Under the pieces are notes generated by a model. It was not told the origin of the DNA and ran no database searches. It was given only the letters and a program-made list of their open reading frames with translations. Shown here piece by piece: positions 58,595 to 64,000 of a stretch of DNA of 64,000 bases (positions are counted from its first letter, which is position 1; the number at the start of each line of letters is the position of its first letter). The stretch comes from Gamarada debralockiae (lineage: Eukaryota > Ascomycota > Leotiomycetes > Helotiales > Hyphodiscaceae): NCBI GenBank assembly GCA_002803225.1, contig NXFV01000280.1, positions 1 to 64,000 on the forward strand, in the 5' to 3' direction. The position numbers and the translations under genes were made by a program.

Positions 58595-58741
58595 AACGCC
58601 ACAGGTAAGCCAGGGAGACCTGATGCCGCTGAGAATGAAGCTAAATATCTGCAGAAGCAAAATGAGAAGCATGCCGATACGAAGAAGAGTGCCATTGCAG
58701 ATAGAAGTAAGGTTAATGATCGGGGTGAATACTCTGGTTGA
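58595..58741 (+). other. In-frame coding-like extension after the RCF2 stop
   Basis: Same frame as RCF2 after its TAA. It reads GKPGRPDAAENEAKYLQKQN and then EKHADTKKSAIADRSKV to TGA at 58739-58741. Composition and helical Lys/Glu pattern match the exon before the stop. No intron of plausible size removes the stop. Confidence 0.6.
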
Positions 58742-59170
58742 GACTGCGGGGAATGATTAATGAGGCGGAGATAAAAAAGTTAATGTCGTTCTTGGGTACA
58801 TAGATGGATGAGAAGTGTGTTGTACTTTTACGTAGTCGAGGGCTGGGCTTCGGGTTGCATGGGTTGGAGTACAGGTGGATTCTCAAAGGGTCGAAGGATT
58901 GTACAAATCAAATATTACACAGCTCAATCACATTCGCCCCAACTTCAGTGATTTAGACGGCGTTTATCTTAATTGAGAAGTCTTGAATTGCACACGAAGC
59001 ATGGACATGACGAGACCATGGAAGTCTTTGAGAAATCTATAGCCAAATTGCCTGGGTATTTACGTGGATGCTTAATATCTCTACACATCAAGTTCTTCCA
59101 TTTCCCGATACCCCACCACAAACGGTGCTGCCAATTGTTCAAAAACAATGAACAACTCTCACAACTTTGC
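58742..59170. other. Intergenic, 3' flanks
   Basis: 3' flanks of RCF2 (+) and of the RBR pseudogene (-). Nothing else seen. Confidence 0.5.
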
Positions 59171-60626
59171 CTATTTGTTGTATCGGCATGGAGCACAGCG
59201 AGCATGTCCACAGTCGTTGCACCTATAAGTGAACATAGACATTGTGCGGGTGCATTGACCACAATGGTGTCTTCCATGGGTCCAAGTCCAACGTCGATGA
59301 TTACACTCATGGTCAGCAATGATCGCGCGAGCAGCTGCGGCAAGGCGTTCCAAGTCATCAACAGCAGCCATACCGGCAGGTGCTGGTCCTTGAGCGACAC
59401 GATCGACTGCTTGTGCGAGAAGGCGATGTTCATGTACAGTGGGGCATTCGCAAGTCTTCAAGCGGGATTGCAATCGTAGCAGAACTAGTGTCCGCAATAG
59501 CAACTTAAACATATCAGAATCTTCATTCAATGGGAGAAAATCGGGTGGTACTCACGTCATGTGGTTGCAGCCAAGGTTGTGCTCTACCAATCTGCCGCAC
59601 GAAGTACATCGCTGCCAGCCTTCACGTGCTGCAATAGCCAAAACAAGTTGGAGACCCGTATCAGAAGGACAATCTCGAGTTCCATGCCACTCAGCCTTGC
59701 AAATAGTGCATGTCCGAGTTGTGCAGGCCGTGCAAGTTCCGCAGTCGCCGTTGATATGTTCAGGTTTGATGAAGGCCTGGCATTCTGGGAGAGAGCAGTA
59801 AGTTCGATTCGGTGTCTCAAACTCGATCTTCTTCTCCTCATATTCAGAAACAATTTCAGCCGTCAAGAACAAGCGAATCGAGTGGGGTGGCATCAGCTGG
59901 CCGCGGCATCGTGGCGGGAACAAGGGCTCATCGGTGAAAGGAGCGCTGGAAGTTCTTGCCACTTCAGCGTTCCAGGAACAGAGTTGCTTGCAGACTGGCA
60001 GGTATGGCTCCGCCATCTCTGGCCATTGAAGCTGCACCCATGGACAACAGAACGCTTGACGTAATGGTAAGCCGCGTCAAAACCAATTGCCTTGCTTCAA
60101 TAATCACCTCACATTGAACGATTATCGTGCTAACGGACGCCCTTTTTGTTGAAGAACCAGTTAAGGCGCGAGTGGAAGCACCCGAGTCGTCATGTTGGGC
60201 CCTTACTAGACACAACCCTCGTCACCCACGCATCTTTTGCGTAGTGTGCCAAGAGGATGGTCAATTCTTCGATATTACGCCAGCCCAATGCGGCCATACT
60301 TACTGCCGGGCCTGCCTCCAAGGTGCATTTAGTGTCGAGATCAGGACCCATATCCGATCAAGCAATGCTGACTTCGAAACCCCGCAGACCTTTCTGCGCG
60401 AACAGCTTCTTGACATCTTGCGGTCGTTCAGAATCGTGACAGCTCTCTCAACCTCCTGCTGGTTCAACTGTAACGCAACTTGGAAGTCCGAGAGGGCATC
60501 TGTGCGTCTCTTGCTCCTTGCCTGAGAATCCTCGAAGAGCTCCTTGCTGTCTTGAAGCAGTAATTGGAAGGCGAGCGAAGCATTCTCATCCTCAATGTCA
60601 CTGTGAGGCTCTACCGCGGTAGCCAT
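59171..60626 (-). pseudogene. RBR (RING-IBR-RING) ubiquitin ligase, internally inverted
   Basis: The minus strand gives the conserved N-terminus (60626-60425: SDIEDENASLAFQLLLQDSK, ALSDFQVALQLNQQEVERA) and, from about 59950 down, TDEPLFPPRCRGQLMPPHSI, then the IBR cysteines (YCSLPECQAFIKPEHINGDC, CTACTTRTCTICKAEWHG), CTSCGRLVEHNLGCNHMT and the C-terminal half. The linker and the first half of RING1 (CVVCQEDGQFFDITPAQCGH, TYCRACLQGAF) are on the plus strand at about 59955-60335. So a segment of about 0.38 kb has been turned around; its end GAF would join TDEPL. In addition, the RING2 motif has a TAG (59485-59487) and a lost base at about 59453-59463. The gene cannot make a full ligase as it stands. 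Confidence 0.85.
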
Positions 60627-60850
60627 CGTTGACCTCGATAAGGAGATTGAGAGATTCCGAACCTCATAGTGTGGGCTCATAGTGTGGGCGGTGGTCGGGC
60701 TCGGCTACGAAAGCGAAGTGAATCGAAGCTTCAGAAGTGAAGATATCAATCGTTCCACCTGTTTCAGTGATCAGAAGATGAGCCTACGAAAGAGCCAGGA
60801 GCTATCCCCGATGCACTGAAAGTCAACTGCTCAATGAGAACGAGTGATTT

Positions 60851-61279
60851 CGGTACTGCAGTGTTGGAGATTTGGAAGCATGTTCCATGGAATTTCCATG
60901 GGTTTTTTCCATCTGGAAGTTATCCAGACCTAGTTTGTACTGGAAATGGAACTATTATGCTCTAGTTCTCTGGAACCATGGAACTTCCATGGAATACTCA
61001 CGTGATTGAGTGCTGCTAATAAGATAGAGGGATCGTTAGAGGAAGCGTCAGGAGAGCGTCAGAGGGGCGGTTGGTGACCAAGCCTTGTCCTTAAAAGCGT
61101 GTTGATGCCTGAGGAAGAGAATGCCTGAAGCATATAGGATGTCTACTTCTCAGGCATAAATGGAACCTTGGAAATTCCATGGTTCCATGGTTCCTTTATG
61201 GAATGGAACCATTATAGTACAGAATTCTGGAAGTCTCTGGAACGAAAAGAAATTCCAAACTTCTAACATTGCGGTACTG
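60851..61279. mobile_element. hAT-like non-autonomous element rich in TTCCATGGAA
   Basis: The ends are imperfect inverted repeats: left CGGTACTGCAGTGTTGGAGA, right end read inversely CAGTACCGCAATGTTAGAAG, with several transitions between them over about 27 bp. Inside, TTCCATGG/CCATGGAA palindromes occur many times (about 60891, 60979, 61171-61190). No transposase frame. CAG...CTG-type ends suggest hAT, but no 8-bp target duplication could be identified. Confidence 0.55.
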
Positions 61280-61421
61280 TCCCTCTCGAATTAGTGTAAC
61301 TAAGCACTGATGTCACCTTTTTCTTCCGATCAAAGTCATCGATGCAAAGGAATTGCTATGGTCTGAGGGAATAAGTTTCTAGGAGTCTAATTAACAGCTG
61401 TCTTCATAACAATATCTTGTC

Positions 61422-62141
61422 CTACGAGCTGGCATTGTCCCGGAGAAATTGAACAATTCTGTCGCGATCTTCATCCGACTTGGGAATATCATGTCCGCCT
61501 CCATGTTTCAATACCTTTGCCCGACGATACACTTTCGCCAATGACTCACTCCTCTCAACCGTGACTGCACTGTCCTGCTCTCCCATGACATGCATAGTAG
61601 ATACTTCGCTATCAGGCGTATAGATACTATCGTACTGCTGAAACCTCGGTTTGAATCCTGAGAAGAAGATGCCGGCGTTTGGCGTTCCCTGGGTCTTTGG
61701 CAAATGTCTTCGTAGCGGATGGTCCTTGTTCTTCTCGGAGAGCAAAGCAGTCAACATCCCAGCAAAGCACGCCCCCTGACTGAAGCCCCAAATCACATGC
61801 ACCGGTCCTGTTCTCTGAATGAGATCTCCAAGGTAACCAAGGCTTCGCTCAAGACCTTCAAAGCCACCGGGTTCGTTTGCAGCAGGGTTGGGATCCCGTG
61901 CGAACCACCAGGCTCGGTGACCAGCATTTGAATTTGCGGAAACATAGTCAGTCCAAGCCTTTGTGGATGGGTTTGAGAGGTCCATCTGATCGACTGCGTG
62001 GGGGCCATCTGGAAAGAGGAAGTCAAACTCCGAGGATAGGGCATTAGTGATGAGACGGGCTTGGTGGGCATGTACGCTGCCATTGGAGGTGAAGCCGTGG
62101 AGGCACAGGACTCGGGGTTTGCTCATTTTCAATCTGGTCAT
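61422..62141 (-). CDS. FSH1-type serine hydrolase
   Basis: Single exon, 239 residues, or 234 from the second Met (MSKPRVLCLHGFTSNG). The alpha/beta hydrolase triad of the FSH family is visible: VIWGFSQGACFAGML holds the nucleophile Ser (G-F-S-Q-G), VMGEQDSAV carries the Asp, and KHGGGHDIP the His. The fold signature LCLHGFTSNG starts strand beta3. FSH proteins (yeast Fsh1-3, human OVCA2) are small cytosolic esterases of poorly known substrate. Divergent from the aldo/keto reductase across 239 bp. Confidence 0.92.
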   Translation of the reverse strand: MTRLKMSKPRVLCLHGFTSNGSVHAHQARLITNALSSEFDFLFPDGPHAVDQMDLSNPSTKAWTDYVSANSNAGHRAWWFARDPNPAANEPGGFEGLERSLGYLGDLIQRTGPVHVIWGFSQGACFAGMLTALLSEKNKDHPLRRHLPKTQGTPNAGIFFSGFKPRFQQYDSIYTPDSEVSTMHVMGEQDSAVTVERSESLAKVYRRAKVLKHGGGHDIPKSDEDRDRIVQFLRDNASS

Positions 62142-62380
62142 GAAGAGATCAAGAATCCTTTACTCCGGACTCCTATTCCGTGTCTTGTGGTGAGGTTGAG
62201 AGAGTTGCTGGGAAAGTGGCCAATAAGCGAGCGAACTGCTAAAAGGCTAAACTGAGGGCTGGCCAGGAGGTCACCAACGTCACTTTTTATCAACATTAAT
62301 ATTCTCATGGTAAGCTCTTTCTTCAATTTTTCAGATGCAATTACCAATAAATCAAATCCGCCGGAAATTCTCAAGACACA
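62142..62380. promoter_or_regulatory. Divergent promoter, FSH1-like / aldo-keto reductase
   Basis: 239 bp between start codons, so both core promoters and leaders lie here. No individual site assigned. Confidence 0.5.
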
Positions 62381-63621
62381 ATGTCTCTTCCAAAGACTTT
62401 CCCTCTCAAAGCCGCAGATGGCAAGACCGTTGATATTCCAAGCGTGGGATTTGGAACATGGGCTTCGGGTGAGTTCACGTACCAATACGTTGTCAAACCA
62501 AAAGCTTATTCTGCTATAGGCAGTACCGGGTGGTGCAAAGATGCCACTCTTACGGCTCTGAAAGCAGGATACCGTCATCTTGACTGTGCTTGGATGTACG
62601 GCGTAAGTATCCCCACTGTTGTTAATCCACCCCACTTTCGATCTCTTGGATATGGAGATCATACCCACCCATCGAACAAAATGGCTGACTATCTATACAG
62701 GTAGATGGAGAAGTCGGAGCTGCCATCAAAGAATCTGGAATCCCAAGATCCGAGATTTTCGTGACCTCAAAATTCTGGCCTCACTTCGCAGATCCAGAGA
62801 ACGTCGAGCTATGCCTTGATATCATTTTGAAGCAGATGGGCCTCGATTACATCGACCTTTACCTCGCACATTGGCCCTATGCATCCAAGCCCATCTCCAG
62901 AGAGGCGTTGAAGAACGCGAAAGCTGGGCCTGAATCCACCTCAGAAGAGAAGGGGATGCTGATAAAGGACGACAAACCAGTCATTGACTGGGAACATACT
63001 TCAACAAACATTGCAAAGCAAGCCGGTTAGTATTTCCGGTCATATGTTTAACGGAAAGGAGCTCCAAGGGAACAGATCTGATACTATTTTCCAGGCCAGC
63101 AAGGCTCTTTCATCCCAACCTGGAATGCGATGAAAGCTCTCGTCAAGAAAGGAAAGACCCGCACAATCGGCCTCTCCAACTTCTCCGTCGCAGAAGTGAG
63201 AGATATCCTCCCAGAGGCTAAGGAAATCCCTATTTCCTGCAACCAAATTGAAGTCCACCCCTGGCTTCCACAGAACGAGCTTATCGCTTTCGGAAACGAG
63301 CATGGGATTCTGACCACCTGCTACTCTCCATTTGCGGGCCAGAAAAAGGATGGTGCAACACTTCTCAAGGACGAGAAAATCATTAAGCTCGCAGAGAAGA
63401 ACGGCATGGATGTCGGACAGCTGCTTCAAAGCTGGGCAGTTGGTCGAGGAACGGTCCCGTTGGGCAAGAGCAGTACACCTTCGCGCATCAAGTCCAATCT
63501 GGATATTCGGAAGCTATCTGATGAAGACACAAAGGCAATTGATGCGCTTGCACAACCTGGTGACAAGGGTAGAACTGTTGATTTTAGAGAGGCGTGGGGT
63601 GTTCCTCTCTTCAAAAATTAA
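62381..63621 (+). CDS. Aldo/keto reductase
   Basis: Four exons, 62381-62468, 62520-62602, 62701-63025 and 63095-63621, giving 340 residues. The NADPH-dependent TIM barrel shows the catalytic tetrad: Asp and Tyr in AGYRHLDCAWMYG, Lys in VTSKFWPHF and His in LYLAHWPYA. Further AKR signatures are RTIGLSNFSV, CNQIEVHPWLPQNELI and VPLGKSSTPSRIKSNL (cofactor 2'-phosphate loop, Lys-Ser-x-x-x-x-Arg). The insert between residues 160 and 200 is longer than in bacterial AKRs, as in fungal glycerol dehydrogenase/xylose-reductase-like members. It reduces aldehydes or ketones; the substrate is not determinable. Possibly co-controlled with the divergent hydrolase. Confidence 0.94.
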
Positions 63622-64000
63622 GAAGTGCTTGTGTTGGGTCAATAAAGTATAGTTAGATAGTTTAGGATATGTTGGAAGGACGATATAGTCTACTAAATTT
63701 ACTTCACCGAGTTCTAGCAATATTTCCCCTGATTCTTCTTTGTGTCCACGCAGTTGGACTCGCATCCGGAATTCTGATTATACAATTCCCGCAGCGGATG
63801 AAGCATCGAGGGCATCTGTCTTTCTGTACCCGCCAGTATCGTCAAAGTATACAAGTGACTCGGACCGGAGATTCCCGAGAGAGAGAGAGAGAGGTGGTTT
63901 TACGCACAAGAACGTGAAACAACCATCTCGAAATGCTGACTGCACAGCATGAATTGTTTCCAATAGTCCCCTATATCATCATGCTCTCATCCGATTTCAA
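63622..64000. other. 3' flank at the window edge
   Basis: An AG microsatellite (GAGAGAGAGAGAGAG) at about 63877-63892. No gene seen before the edge. Confidence 0.5.

Noticed and set aside
60127..60525. Plus-strand frame as an independent RING gene
   Set aside because: It has only the first half of a RING and its end matches the minus-strand remainder, so it is better explained as an inverted piece of the RBR gene.

Overview
The window looks like nuclear DNA of a filamentous ascomycete (Pezizomycotina). Its genes carry short GT-AG introns (about 46-135 bp), several with a TGCTAAC-like branch site. The families present (DUF1479, Helo-like/ankyrin, 2EXR, RBR, DUF7918, SFP1-type zinc finger) are typical of that group. 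The overall flavour suggests Leotiomycetes/Helotiales, but that is an impression, not something the sequence proves. Most genes have several exons, so I rebuilt exon joins by hand. For each gene where I give joins, the summed exon length is an exact multiple of three.

Layout. 0.7-8 kb: a minus-strand ankyrin protein with a cryptic first exon, then two decayed genes (an FAD monooxygenase and a 2EXR-like gene). 8.3-8.8 kb: a small deaminase resembling blasticidin-S deaminase. 8.8-12.5 kb: gene-poor. 12.5-22.1 kb: a dense housekeeping block with a DUF1479 protein, an HhH/AT-hook protein, a 76-residue zinc protein, a 2-oxoglutarate oxygenase, and a divergent NAN1(UTP17)/RPB10 pair that joins the small-subunit processome to RNA polymerase. 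24-35 kb: a Cys/Trp-rich conserved fungal protein, a peroxisomal-looking alpha/beta hydrolase, a second broken 2EXR gene, and a DUF7918 protein whose tail is packed with SUMO-type motifs. 35-45 kb: BAP31-like ER protein, DUS3, a kelch protein and the mitochondrial phosphate carrier.

43-51 kb is a graveyard. It holds a pogo/Fot-like transposase remnant, a 227-bp inverted-repeat element, a Ty1/copia remnant with an LTR, a 186-bp TA-flanked MITE, a 126-bp direct repeat on either side of the copia block, and a broken MFS efflux transporter running straight into the C-terminal half of an AflR-type regulator. The last two look like the relic of a secondary-metabolite cluster.

53-64 kb: an SFP1-like C2H2 factor divergent from an RCF2 (HIG1) gene that has an in-frame stop before a clearly coding-like tail; an RBR ubiquitin-ligase pseudogene with an internal segment of about 0.4 kb turned around; a hAT-like palindrome-rich element; and an FSH1-type hydrolase divergent from an aldo/keto reductase.

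Three genes could act in one growth programme: NAN1 (rRNA transcription and processing), RPB10 (all three RNA polymerases) and the SFP1-like factor (ribosome biogenesis control). The rest look independent. No intact biosynthetic cluster, CRISPR array, tRNA or rRNA gene was seen.
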